From assembly GCA_020631735.1 (NCBI GenBank), contig CM036191.1, positions 43,225,309 through 43,289,308 of the forward strand: DNA of 64,000 nt. Direction: 5' to 3'. Under the pieces are notes generated by a model. It was not told the DNA's origin. It made no database searches and saw nothing but the letters and a program-made list of their open reading frames with translations. Shown here piece after piece: positions 1 through 9,690 of the stretch (position 1 is its first letter; every line of letters starts with the position of its first letter). The DNA is from Saccharum officinarum. Its lineage: Eukaryota > Streptophyta > Magnoliopsida > Poales > Poaceae. Position numbers and translations under genes: made by a program.

Positions 1-11
1 TAATAATTACG

Positions 12-85
12 TTGTTCACAAAATCTATATGTCTCTCATGTAGTTTCATGAAACTACAAGAGAGATATATAAGATTTGTGAACAA
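12..85. repeat. 74-bp fold-back (inverted repeat)
   Basis: Two arms of about 37 bases, from TTGTTCACAAAATCTATATG leftwards to GAACAA at 85, are nearly perfect reverse complements and meet at TTTCATGAAA. The structure is inside the CACTA element. It could be a small inserted fold-back element or part of the internal repeats. Confidence 0.7.
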
Positions 86-103
86 TGTTAGCACCACAAT
101 TTC

Positions 104-650
104 GGATGGAAAAACTTCCTAAACGAAGTTTGTAGATCTCGAAAGGTTATAAAACATTGTAGTTGACCACTTTTTAATTTGAATTCATCTTGTCATGCAA
201 ATCTACGTTTGAAATTCAAAATTTTAAAATTTTAAAATTTGAATTTTTCAAAATATCTCGGATGGAAAAACTTCCTAAATGAAGTTTGTAGATCTCAAAA
301 AGTTATGAAATATTGTAGTTGACCACTTTTTCATTTGAATTCATCTTGTCATGCAAAACTACGTTTGAAATTCAAAATTTTAAAATTTGAATTTTTTAAA
401 AGACCTCAGATGGAAAAACTTCCTAAATGAAGTTTGTAGATCTCGAAAAGTTATGAAACATTGTAGTTGACCACTTTTTCATTTGAATTAATCTTGTCAT
501 GCAAAACTACGTTTGAAATTCAAAATTTTAAAATTTAAATTTTTCAAAATACCTCGGATGGAAAAACTTTCTATATGAAAAATGTAGTGCTCGAAAAGTT
601 ATGAAACTTTGTAGTTGACAACTTTTTGATTTGAATTCATTTAGGGCCTC
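104..650. repeat. Tandem repeats of about 150 bp inside the CACTA element
   Basis: The phrase GGATGGAAAAACTT recurs at 104, 260, 408 (first base changed) and 556, giving a period of 148-156 bp. Each unit also contains GTAGTTGACCACTTTTT and an AT-rich tail of AAATTTTAAAATTT. The fourth unit is incomplete and diverged. Confidence 0.85.
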
Positions 651-723
651 AAACAATCAATTTTCACTTGGTTTAGTATAATATTTGAGTAACCGAAACG
701 ACATATAGACGCATGTGAGTGTG

Positions 724-777
724 TAGTGCAGGTGGCAGAGGAGGTATTGCGTGAGGGAGAGGTCACGAGTTCGAATC
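724..777 (+). other. tRNA-like A-box and B-box pair within the CACTA element
   Basis: TAGTGCAGGTGG (724-735) fits the RNA polymerase III A-box consensus TRGYNNANNNGG. GTTCGAATC (769-777) fits the B-box GWTCRANNC. The 45-bp offset is within the range seen in tRNA genes and SINEs. No tRNA cloverleaf can be drawn, so this is a tRNA-derived or convergent sequence, not a tRNA gene. Confidence 0.45.
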
Positions 778-1117
778 CCGCCGACCGCGTAGCCGCGAAT
801 TGTGCGCGAAAAATGCCGCGACTTGCGACTTCCGACGGAGACGGGCGGACGCGGGCCAGGGCCCCTCCCCCGATTAAATTTTTTTTTCAGGTTTTTTTCG
901 TATTTTTTTATTTCGCGCTTTGCCGAGCGTCGGGCTCTCAGCAAAGGCTTTGTCGAGTGCCCGATAAACGGCTCTCGGCAAAGAAGCCTTTGCCGATCGG
1001 ATTTTTGCCGAGGGCGCTTTGCCGAGAGCTGCGCTCGGCAAAGGCTTTGCCGAGGGCCTTAGAGGCTTTGCCGAGAGCCTAGCGCCCTCGGCAAAGCAGC
1101 CGGCTCCGGTAGTGATC

Positions 1118-3000
1118 TGAGATCATGTTTGGATTGATTTGGAAGTGGATTGCTAAAGGATTTGTCCAAGAGAAACAAGGACTAAGGTTATTTGATGTTG
1201 GAGAGGGATACTTCAATGATCTCATAAATAGAAGCATGATCGAAGCAGAGAGCAATCCCGACGGCAGTGTCTATGGTTGTCGTATTCATGATATGGTGCT
1301 AGATTTCATCCGCTTGGTGTCAGGTAAAGAAAACTTTCTCACGGTATCAGATAGAATGGATGATGGTCGTGGCACACTAATAAAACCGAGCACTGTACGT
1401 AGTAGGCTATCCCAGCACAATAGGACCATTGGGCACACTAGTCAGGCTAACCACGTGGACATGCCCAAAGTGAGGACATTTATCGTCTATACGTGTGTTA
1501 TTGAGACTACGGTCCTACTCTCCAGCTTCAAAATTCTACGCGTGTTAGCTATAGAAGGATGTAAACCTAACGGTGGATCCTCTATCCGTATTGAGCATAT
1601 CGGGCAATTACTTCACTTGAGGTATCTCAGTCTACTAGGGACAAAGATTGATAAGATCCCAGAAGAAATAGGAGCTCTAAGGATGTTGCAGACGCTGGAG
1701 TTGACGCAATCTTACATCGTAGAATTGCCGTCGAGCATCAACATGCTAACACAGTTGGTGTGCCTTCATGTTACATTTAGCCATAATGTTGACGCAGCCA
1801 AAGAGGTGGCTTCGGTGGGGAAACTAACATCTCTAGAGGACCTACGTAGTGCGTATACATTTCCGGGACGTCAAGTGGTCTACAAGGCGCCTTATGAAAG
1901 AATTGAGTAGCCTAAGGGAACTTAGGGTGCTCATTGCTACTACCTACTATGATGAGGACAGTGAGAGAGATTTCCTGGAGTCTCTCCGGCAGCTCCCCAA
2001 GCTCCAGACTCTAGTACTTATTCATAGTTTTGATGATAATGAAATTCCTGCAGCCAAGTGGGAAACAGAGTTTGCCCTCCCACGACGTCTGCAGCATTTG
2101 GCTGTAAACGGCGTAGCCACATCGGTAGAGGAGCTGGCGGCAATAAGTTCGGACGAGAGGGATGTGGTGCCGGTAGACGTGGAGTATCTACGGGATCTCA
2201 TCAACCACAATTATCTAGAATTTTCTTGTTACCTGAGTGATAAATTTCCTACAGCCAGTTCGGAAGAAGTGGGGTTTGTTCTCCCCCGACACCTCCGAGA
2301 ATTGTATATGCGTACAGTCAAATTCTGCAAGCTGCCATCATGGGTCAGTCCTTCATGTCCTCCTAATCTCACCGAATTGAGCCTATACCTTGGTGCTGTG
2401 GACGAAAAGGACCTGAAAATCCTTGGCGGGTTGCCAGAGCTCCGTTATCTGGAGCTGTTCATGAGGTCCTCAGCCACAATAAGTAATGTAAGTGACAGTG
2501 ATGCTGGCTACTTCCAGAAGCTGTAGCACTGCGTAATGGATCTGTCAACAGTCTGGTTTCTTCCCAACAAGGTTGGCAAGAGCCTTTCATTTCATATATG
2601 GGATGGGCAAGATGACATTTTTGCTATGCCCTTTGGTCCTGGAAAAAACAACACCAACTGTAATACAAGCACAGCAGCACCAGCCTTTATGCCACATCTC
2701 CAAAAGCTTTCGTTTATCGTCTATGTGCCGGCCTTAAGAGACCGTTGTTATAGTGACAACTTTGGCCTCGAATACCTCCCTTCACTTCGGGAAGTCGAGG
2801 TTCAAATCTTGTGGACTGCTACCTCTGCTGCAGAGGTGGTTCAAGTGGAGGCGGCACTGAGGCGTGCAGCCAATGTCCATCCCAACCGTCCTATACTTGT
2901 CATCTCCAAATTTGACAAAGGCAACATTATCCCACAACAAGAGGAAGAGGGATGTTATTATCCTAGGTACACTCCTAGCAAGTACATGCTGTTATTATGA
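1118..3000 (+). pseudogene. NLR (NB-ARC-LRR) disease-resistance gene, truncated and broken
   Basis: The reading starts with the NB-ARC winged-helix segment (LIWKWIAKGFV, then VGEGYFNDLINRSMI and CRIHDMVLDFI), followed by leucine-rich repeats (ILRVLAIEGC, LLHLRYLSLLGTKIDKIPEEI, LQTLELTQSYIVELPSSI). It closes with the cereal NLR ending VQVEAALRRAANVHPNRP. The P-loop, kinase-2 and coiled-coil parts are absent because the CACTA end lies at 1114. The frame shifts from that of 1125-1910 to that of 1849-2526 at about 1860-1885. An in-frame TAG at 2524 separates the last repeats (2536-3000), which stay in the second frame. A functional member would bind ATP and trigger defence on sensing a pathogen protein; this copy cannot. 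The family call is firm; the exact gene is not known. Confidence 0.9.
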
Positions 3001-3125
3001 TGTTCTCCTCCCTACTATTTCTACATATATTTAACAATACAATAAGATCCAGGTTTATACTCTGCATATTTCCATCTTCAACAGAAATGCACACTTATTC
3101 ATCCGCCAGAGGGACAAGACCGAGC

Positions 3126-3558
3126 TGTTAGAATAGATCTCAACCGAATTGGCCCAACGGCCAATTCGGACCCTTTGACCACGCCCTGATCGGGGGCATC
3201 CAATCCAACGAGGTTGGTGGGCCCCCGTCGCACAGTGCCATATAAGAGGGAGTGGGGGCCACGGGCTCAAGCCACGAGGTTCACTGCCCAGCCGCCACCC
3301 CACTCCAAACCCTAGCCGATCTAGAGGGCAGCACTGCCAGCGGCGGGAAGCGCTACTGCCACGCCGCCGGACCACCACGCCGTACACCGACGCCATGGCG
3401 ACTTCTTGCACCTCTGCCAAGACCGAAAGGTATGGGCCTCTTCTTCCCTCTCTCTCTCTCCGGATCTCTCTGTTGGATATGTATCCATGTCGATTATCCC
3501 AAATGTAAAGAGAAATGTACCCGCTAGATCTACCGGTTATGATCCTATAGTTTAAACA
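3126..3558 (+). repeat. 5' LTR of the Copia element
   Basis: It starts TGTTAGAATAGATC and ends GTTTAAACA. It contains a TATA-like CCATATAAGAGGG at about 3238 and a CT-rich stretch near 3445. It matches 8585-9019 almost base for base. Confidence 0.93.
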
Positions 3559-3559
3559 A

Positions 3560-3571
3560 TGGTATCAAAGC
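3560..3571 (+). other. Primer-binding site (initiator tRNA-Met)
   Basis: TGGTATCAAAGC lies one base after the 5' LTR. The usual plant site complementary to tRNA-iMet begins TGGTATCAGAGC, so there is one mismatch (G to A). Confidence 0.9.
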
Positions 3572-3689
3572 TGGTTACTAGCGCGTAGATCTAGGTTTTG
3601 GGTTGAAAAGAAAGAAAAGCCAGAGCTATTGATCCGAATCGGATCAAGAAAAGAAAGAACACCCGTTTTTGAATCGGGAAAAGAACGAA

Positions 3690-3816
3690 CCCTAACCCTA
3701 AGAATGAGGACGGAGAGGAGGAAGAGAGCCTAATCTAGAGAGTAGATCGGGGAAAGAAATCAAAGAAAACAGTGATGGATTTCGATCCGAAAAGAGCACC
3801 CTAACCCTAACCCTAA
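3690..3816 (+). repeat. Short interstitial telomere-like repeats
   Basis: Two copies of CCCTAA lie at 3690-3701 and three copies at 3799-3816, in the untranslated leader of the Copia element. They are far too short to be a former telomere. Confidence 0.6.
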
Positions 3817-4820
3817 AGGGGTAAAAGAAGAAGAGGACGGCGTTAATGGGGACCTACCCGAGCCCCGTAGTCGTCACCGCCGGCGGTTTTAGACGTCGTG
3901 CGGGAAGAACGGTAGGAGCCGCCGCTCGTCGGCGTTTTTGCCGCGGCGCGCGCGTGCTCAGATGCTCAGGGCGCCGTCGCCCAGACCGCTCGACGGCGGC
4001 GAGCTCAACCTAGGGCGAGCTCGTGCGCCGGCGAGGAGTCCGGCAGTGGCGCCATGTTTTTCCTCCGCCGGTCGCCATGGAAGACCTTGCTGTTCACTGT
4101 GGCGAAATGAAGAAGGGGAGGAGAAAGAAAGAAAGAAAAAGGGTAGGACAGAGGAGAAGGGAAGGAGCAGATAAAGAAAAGAGGAACGAGATCCGACCGG
4201 AACGAGCTCTGGCGGCGCTATCTCCTCACCGGCGCTGGTGACCACTGGTGCCGCCGTTGCTGCCGCTTGTGGGGCTGAGAACGAAAGGGAGAAATGAACG
4301 AAATGAACTAGGGTTTTGGGATTCGGCGACCGTCTGGGGGTTTTGATCCTGCGAAACGGCCGGACGTCCGTCGGATGATGAAGGACGGCCAGGATCCGCC
4401 AGGCCGGCTCTAGGCCCAGGCGGGGAAGGGAATTCCCGGCCCAGGCCCAGGTTAAGGCCTGGGCGCGGGGAAGGGCCACGCGCTGCCGGCTCGGAGCACT
4501 GGGCCGCGCGCTACTGCTGCATACTAGGCCGCGCGCTGCTATTGCGTACTGGGCTACGGCGAGCACCGCTGGGCCGCTGCAGATGGCTTTCGGGCCACAA
4601 GGCTGCACAGCTGCAGCACCTGGCGAGGGCGTTGTTGGGCCGAAATGATAAAATACAAAGAAATGACCTTTATTCAAGTTTTTCTTTTTTTTCCAGAAGC
4701 TGTTTTAATGTATATTTGATGAATTTGATTCATTTTTATGCAATTTTTCTGTGCAATTTTATCCAACGATAATTTTGTTCAGTAAAGCATTATAAAGTGC
4801 TTCTGGAAAATAGAATTATG

Positions 4821-5854
4821 TGATTTATTAACTGTTTCCGCGACAAAGTTAAAGATCATTGTCTTCTCATTAAATTCGAACCAACGGGAGGATTTAATTT
4901 GAAGAGCAGTTATAGTTATTCAATGAATAATGAAAAGTTTATCCTCCAGTTAAAGTTGAAACTGATGGAAAAATTTTAATTGGGGGAATAATCGGTTCAT
5001 AGCATAAGATAAATTATGATATTGTTATTTTTCTGACCAACGTTGATGATAACAATATTATAAGTTTATTTATAAGTTTGAGTTTAAAGAAAATTATGAT
5101 GTTGTTATTTTCTGACCAACGTTGATGATAACAATGTTATAATTCTATGAGTTTTATGTTTAAAGTTTAAATCTCTGATAAATTTTGCATCAAAGTGACC
5201 AATTTTCAGAGAATGGATAAGAAACAAAAGATGCTCCAGAGTGAGCAGAATGTAATGTATTTTCATGTTTTCCGCTGCAATGATAATGATGATCTTCAAA
5301 ATTAAATTCGAACAAACGGGAGAATTTAGTTTTGAAGAGGGTTATAAGATAATTGAGTTTTCATATGTTAATTCCATTTCTGCCCAACGGTGATGTGGAA
5401 TTGATGTATAAGATTGATGGTTTTGTTCTATTTCTGCCCAATGGTGATATAGAATAGAACTTAAAGATTTAAAAGTTTAATGTGCATGTCTTTAACCAGA
5501 CCAATGTAGGGTTATTTTCATGCTTATTATTGTTGATTATTGATTAATGTTTTAGACAAAGAACTTCATGCCTTTATTCTTGAAGGGTGAAAAGGAAATG
5601 AGTTGGGTACTTGTGACCCAGAAGATGAAAAGTACAATTTTCTTCAGAAAGAAGACCATTATGTAAGGGACTACGGTCTCTTTAAAGAATGGCTTCAAAA
5701 GAAAAGAATTCTAGTATATTGATCCAAGAAAGAGAACATTAAAGATGCCTTTTATGTACTCTTAAAAAAAATTTAGTCTTAATCATCATGATATGAAATG
5801 TAATAAGTGACATGCATGTTTAATTTGACCAACGTCAGATTAAGCATGTGTGTT
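4821..5854 (+). other. Series of stem-loops with a shared loop motif in the Copia gag region
   Basis: At least eight inverted repeats were found by eye. Paired arms are 4943-4957/4972-4986, 5014-5028/5049-5063, 5094-5108/5128-5142, 5294-5308/5323-5337, 5363-5377/5395-5409, 5419-5431/5449-5461 and 5809-5824/5839-5854. Shorter ones are 4869-4875/4892-4898 and 5484-5488/5519-5523 (with an internal loop). Stems are mostly 13-16 bp, with mismatches largely of the G-U type, and their sequences are unrelated between copies. Loops of 14-20 bases mostly share a core: CTGACCAACGTTGATG, CTGCCCAACGGTGAT, GACCAACGTCAG, or CGAACCAACGGGAG. The 4943 hairpin has a different loop. Function is unknown. Confidence 0.7.
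5633..5707 (+). pseudogene. Relic of the Copia gag zinc knuckle
   Basis: One frame reads YNFLQKEDHYVRDYGLFKEW and continues LQKKR. It has the spacing of a Copia CCHC knuckle followed by the usual F-K-x-W-L-x-K-K tail. All three cysteine positions are changed (Y, L, Y); only the histidine and the tail remain, so it cannot bind zinc or package RNA. The match rests on a short motif. Confidence 0.5.
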
Positions 5855-5934
5855 AAAGAGTATTTGGTTTTTTTCTAATTTTGATGATTGAATATGAGCC
5901 AATATTGACATTTATGTCCCTTCAAGAAAATTAT

Positions 5935-6087
5935 CTCGCATGGCGGGAAAAAGTTTGTGATAGTACCCGCATGACGGAAAAGTTTGAGAAAATACCCGCA
6001 TGGCGGGGTGAAGATGGTATAGTACTTGTCTTAATTAATCCTGCATGGCGGGAGAAGTTTGACATAGTACTTATCCTGCATGGCAGG
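5935..6087 (+). repeat. Five copies of a 13-bp mini-palindrome CCYGCATGGCRGG
   Basis: Copies begin at 5935, 5966, 5995, 6040 and 6075, each followed by GAGAAGTTTG-like sequence and ATAGTAC. The arms pair around ATG: CCCGC/GCGGG, CCTGC/GCGGG and CCTGC/GCAGG. Spacing is 29-45 bp. The run is open in one frame (5881-6099, with repeated AWRE), but this is a by-product of the repeat. Confidence 0.75.
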
Positions 6088-6904
6088 AGAAAGTTGTGAT
6101 GACTCATGTGCTTGACAGTGTTCTTCTATTGTGTCATAGTAATTAAGCACTCAATAAGTTTAAAGAGAACATAAAGTTATAGACGAACCTCGAGATAAGA
6201 ATAACATGCAAGTGTGACTTGCGAAAGTATTAATGATAAAAGACTGTTGAGTTTTTGAAGTGAAATGAGGAAAAAGTACTCCCATAAGAATTAAAAAATA
6301 ATTTTATTTGTATGATGTAATCATGTGGGTGAAGTAAGTAATCAAAGTTTTCTCATTCACAAGAGTTCTGAATAGTTTCGAAATTGTGGTAGAAAAGTTC
6401 ATACCACATTTCGAGGGGGAGAAATATGAGACAATTAAGAAAGATACTTCCCCATAATTTAGACAATGCGATGCATACTAAAGTGATCTATAAAAGATGA
6501 ATGTGATCGTCGGGGGAGTAAGACGGTCATAACATCGATACCCCTAAAGTAAAGAAATAGCTAAATTCATAGACCTTTTACAGTTCCTATATAAAGATAG
6601 CATAGTCGGTCAGTATCCATACTGGACGCATTCAGAGTTATTAAGACGGTGCTAAACGTGCCATATGAGTTTTAGTAGATTAAACCCCAAATAAGAAAGT
6701 TTAAAGATGGGACAATCTGGGGGAGCATGGTACAAAGAGACATAACTCCACAAGGAGGATGAATAATATAAACAAGGATCTTGTTACATAGGACCTTATA
6801 GAATCAATTGTCTTTTGACAATAAAAGATCAAGAAATGCTAGTAGCTAAGGCTCTAGAAAATCTCAAAGAATAAGAAAATCAGATATTTCTGATGACTAT
6901 AAAG

Positions 6905-8370
6905 TCTATGTTAGTGAAATTCAAATAGAGGATAATCCCACCTCATTTGAAGAAGCCATGAGAGACGTTCACTCGTCTAAGTGGCAAGAAGCAAAGAAAG
7001 ATAAAATGAAATTGATGATACCAATAATATTTTAGGATTCAGAATAAATTCCTAAGGAGCCAAAACAGTAGGCTGTGATGGGTCTACAAGACGAAATGTG
7101 ACTCCAAAGGGAATGTGTAAAGATGTAAAGCGCGACTTGAATCAAAAGTGTTTTGCGCAAAGCGAATGAATAGATTACAATGAGTGCTAATGGCACATCA
7201 TGATCCGACTTACATCAGATGAAAGTAAAGATGATATTTCCCAATGAGATTTGTATAAAAATGATTACGTGGCACAACCTAGAGGTTTTGTCATGGAAAG
7301 AAAAGAACATAAGGGATGCCACCTGTAGGAATCTCTTATGGACTAGAGTAAATCTCTAGACAATGACATTTAAAGTTGAAGAGTCAATTGAAAATTTTGG
7401 GTTAAAGAAAATGAGAGGACAATTGCATTTGTACAAAGTTATACAATGGGAAATTTATTTTCTAATCGTGTATATGTGGATGACATCTTACTTGTTAGTA
7501 GTGATGTCAATCTACTGTATGAGAAGAAGAAGCTCTTGTCCTCAAGGTTCAATAAGAAAGTTCTCGGTGAAATGTCTCTCGTTATAAGGATTGAAACTCA
7601 CCGAGATAGAAGAAAAGGGGTATTAGAACTATCGCATAAGCATGCTAAGAAAAGTTTCTAAAGAAATAAAGTACCTATGCGGGTAAACCTATGCCTGTTT
7701 CCATGGTCAAGGGTAATAGTTTTGGGAACTTTAGTGTTCCAAAAGGCAATGTGAGATTGTTATAGATGGACGTCCCATATGCTCTAGCTGTTGAAAGCTT
7801 AATGAGTACACAGATAAGATATTGCCCTGACATAGTTCATATATCCGGGTTATTTTGGCAAAAGTCCAGTCCAGATATAGATCACTGGAATAGAGTTAAG
7901 AATGTCGGCCTCATGCTAAGAAAGAAAGAACAAGTACTCTCAAGTAGTTGTGGGTACAAATGTTAAATTTTGGCGAGATGTTTAGTGAAACCCACATAGT
8001 AGCTAACACTCGCAGTTGGAGTTTTATTGTGGAAAAGCTCCAAAGAAATAGTTTTTTAGCATCGTCAGTGATGCAAAGTTATAGTATAGCATGATATAAA
8101 GGCTGCGGGACAGGCAAAATTATTAAGAAACTTGTACCCGGAATTGATAATTGTTGTCAACAGCAACAACCATTTAGTAGTTTGCTCCTAAAACAACGGG
8201 TCAAGTGTACTGCCAAACACATTGACATTAAAGTTATACGTTGTAAAGGAGAAAGTCCGGAATCATACTAAAAGGTATTGAACATATAAGTAACAAGAAA
8301 AGCTTGTGGATCCGCTTACCAAGGCTTACCACCCAGTGTGTTCAGAGAACACACAGTCGACATGGGTTTA
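6905..8370 (+). pseudogene. Decayed Copia reverse transcriptase and RNase H
   Basis: Pieces in order are: the start of the RT domain (PTSFEEAMRDVHSSKWQEAK, about 6940-7005), the catalytic box with YVDDILLVSSD (about 7464-7500), the RNase H region near 8010-8100 (LLWKSSKEI), and the element's usual C-terminus with HIDIK (about 8220) and FREHTVDMG (about 8340). Stops and frameshifts separate all of them. Integrase was not recognised with confidence in 6100-6900. The order RT after gag is the Copia arrangement. No protein can be made. Confidence 0.85.
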
Positions 8371-8573
8371 TGGTATAGCCTATGCTTTCCGGACAATAAA
8401 GGGCCCAAAAGTTCAAGAATCTGTTTCAGAACAGAGACATGTATTGTAGCTGTTAAATCTATCGGCAATTGACCGTGACGATGAAGCATGCTCTATACAC
8501 TAATCTGTGATGGAACAAATAAAAGTAAAAGCAATTAAAGTCAAAGTTTAAAGTTAAATGATAAGTTGAGATC

Positions 8574-8584
8574 AAAGGGGAGAA
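8574..8584 (+). other. Polypurine tract
   Basis: AAAGGGGAGAA directly precedes the 3' LTR, where plus-strand DNA synthesis is primed. Confidence 0.85.
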
Positions 8585-9019
8585 TGTTAGAATAGATCTC
8601 AACCGAATTGGCCCAACGACCAATTCGGACCCTTTGACCACGTCCTGATGGGGGCATCCAATCCAACGAGGTTGGTGGGCCCCCATCGCACAGTGCCATA
8701 TAAGAGGGAGTGGGGGCCACGGGCTCAAGCCACGAGGTTCACTGCCCAGCCGCCACCCCACTCCAAACACTAGCCGATCTAGAGGGCGGCACTGCCAGCG
8801 GCGGGAAGCACTACTGCCACGCCGCCGGACCACCACGCCGTACACCGACGCCATGGCGACTTCTTGCACCTCTGCCAAGACCGAAAGGTATGGGCCTCTT
8901 CTTCCCTCTCTCTCTCTCTCTCCGGATCTCTCTGTTGGATATGTATCCATGTCGATTATCCCAAATGTAAAGAGAAATGTACCCGCTAGATCTACCGGTT
9001 ATGATCCTACAGTTTAACA
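8585..9019 (+). repeat. 3' LTR of the Copia element
   Basis: It starts TGTTAGAATAGATC and ends AGTTTAACA. Most differences from the 5' LTR are C-to-T or G-to-A changes, plus short indels in the CT run. Confidence 0.93.
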
Positions 9020-9092
9020 TGAGCTGCTCAGTAGCAAGAGTAGCAGAGGGAAGGGAATCCATCCATCATTCAGTCCAATACATGATCTTCAG

Positions 9093-9259
9093 TTGCTGCT
9101 CTCGTTCAACCAGCACTCCATCTGATGGCACATGCCATGGCAGTAGCAGTTGGCTTAAACTTGGGCGACCTCCGGCAAGCTACACGAGCTGTCGCCGACC
9201 TCCGTGCCGGCGTCGAGCTCTACAACGACGATCCTCCATTTGTCCAAGCAGCAAGATAA
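9093..9259 (+). CDS. Possible terminal exon of an unknown gene
   Basis: After a possible acceptor (CTTCAG at 9087-9092) the frame reads with residues HLMAHAMAVAVGLNLGDLRQ and continues ATRAVADLRAGVELYNDDPP before FVQAAR and a stop. The composition looks like protein, with many A, L and D residues and no low-complexity run. It lies just right of the Copia insertion and was joined to the NLR 3' flank before that insertion. No family was recognised. It may be a gene fragment carried by a transposon, or chance. Confidence 0.25.
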
Positions 9260-9269
9260 CATTGCGCTA

Positions 9270-9690
9270 AATGCGTATGTTACAATCTTATGTTTCAAGT
9301 ATGCAAAAATAAATCGGTATGTTGCACATGTTATAATGGCTATACACCTATGTTTTAAGAGTATGTTCCAAATGTTTCAGATGTTTGAGATGTATGTTGC
9401 AAGTGTTTCATCTGGATGTTGTAAAAGTAGATCTGGATATTGCATTTACATGCAAGTTGGAAGAGTATGTTTCAAGTGTTTCTGGTGTTTTATACGTATA
9501 TTGCAAGTGTTTCATTTGGATGTTGCAAATCTTTGCAATCCCTAAACATGTGTTTTGAAGTTTCTTCTAGTGTTTTGCAAGTGCTTCAAACATATGTTGC
9601 AAGTGTTTCAGCCGTTTCGGATTTATATTACAAGTGTTTTATCTAGATGTTACAAAAGTTGATCGGGTATTACACATGTTACAATGGGAC
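9270..9690. repeat. Diverged short repeats (TATGTTGCAAGTGTTTCA type)
   Basis: The phrase TATGTTGCAAGTGTTTCA and variants (GATGTTGCAAA, GATGTTACAAAAGT) recur many times at 40-80 bp spacing. This is internal repeat structure of a dispersed grass DNA element. Its termini were not identified, so it is not assigned to a superfamily. Confidence 0.55.

Larger units (their letters stand above)
1..1114. mobile_element. CACTA (En/Spm) transposon, one end only
   Basis: The sequence ends at 1114 with a terminus that reads CACTACCGGAGCCGG on the minus strand, the CACTA type of inverted repeat. About 200 bp inside it, a run of subterminal repeats built on CTCGGCAAAG / CTTTGCCGAG fills 910-1100, which is where the family binds its transposase. 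The other end lies left of the window, so the target duplication (expected ATC, 1115-1117) cannot be checked. No transposase is visible in this part. The element abuts the truncated NLR gene directly, so it, or a rearrangement at its end, removed the upstream part of that gene. Confidence 0.85.
3126..9019 (+). mobile_element. Complete Copia-type LTR retrotransposon, coding region decayed
   Basis: Two near-identical LTRs (433 and 435 bp, TGTTA...TAACA) bound a 5.9-kb element. A primer-binding site follows the 5' LTR and a purine tract precedes the 3' LTR. The flanks are CGAGC (3121-3125) and TGAGC (9020-9024), a 5-bp target duplication with one C-to-T change. Interior remnants come in Copia order: gag knuckle, reverse transcriptase with YVDDILLVSSD, and an RNase H tail with HIDIK. 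None is an intact ORF. By eye the LTRs differ at about eight positions plus short indels, so the insertion is fairly young while the interior is old. Confidence 0.92.

Noticed and set aside
761..780. A tRNA gene suggested by the B-box
   Set aside because: No acceptor or anticodon stem can be drawn around the boxes.
3690..3816. CCCTAA runs as a possible former telomere
   Set aside because: Only two and three units, within a retrotransposon leader.
5935..6087. A CRISPR-like array
   Set aside because: Units are short and spacers are themselves related; the sequence is a plant retrotransposon interior.
5881..6099. A 72-codon frame with repeated AWRE as a gene
   Set aside because: It is produced by the 13-bp palindrome repeat in a decayed retrotransposon.
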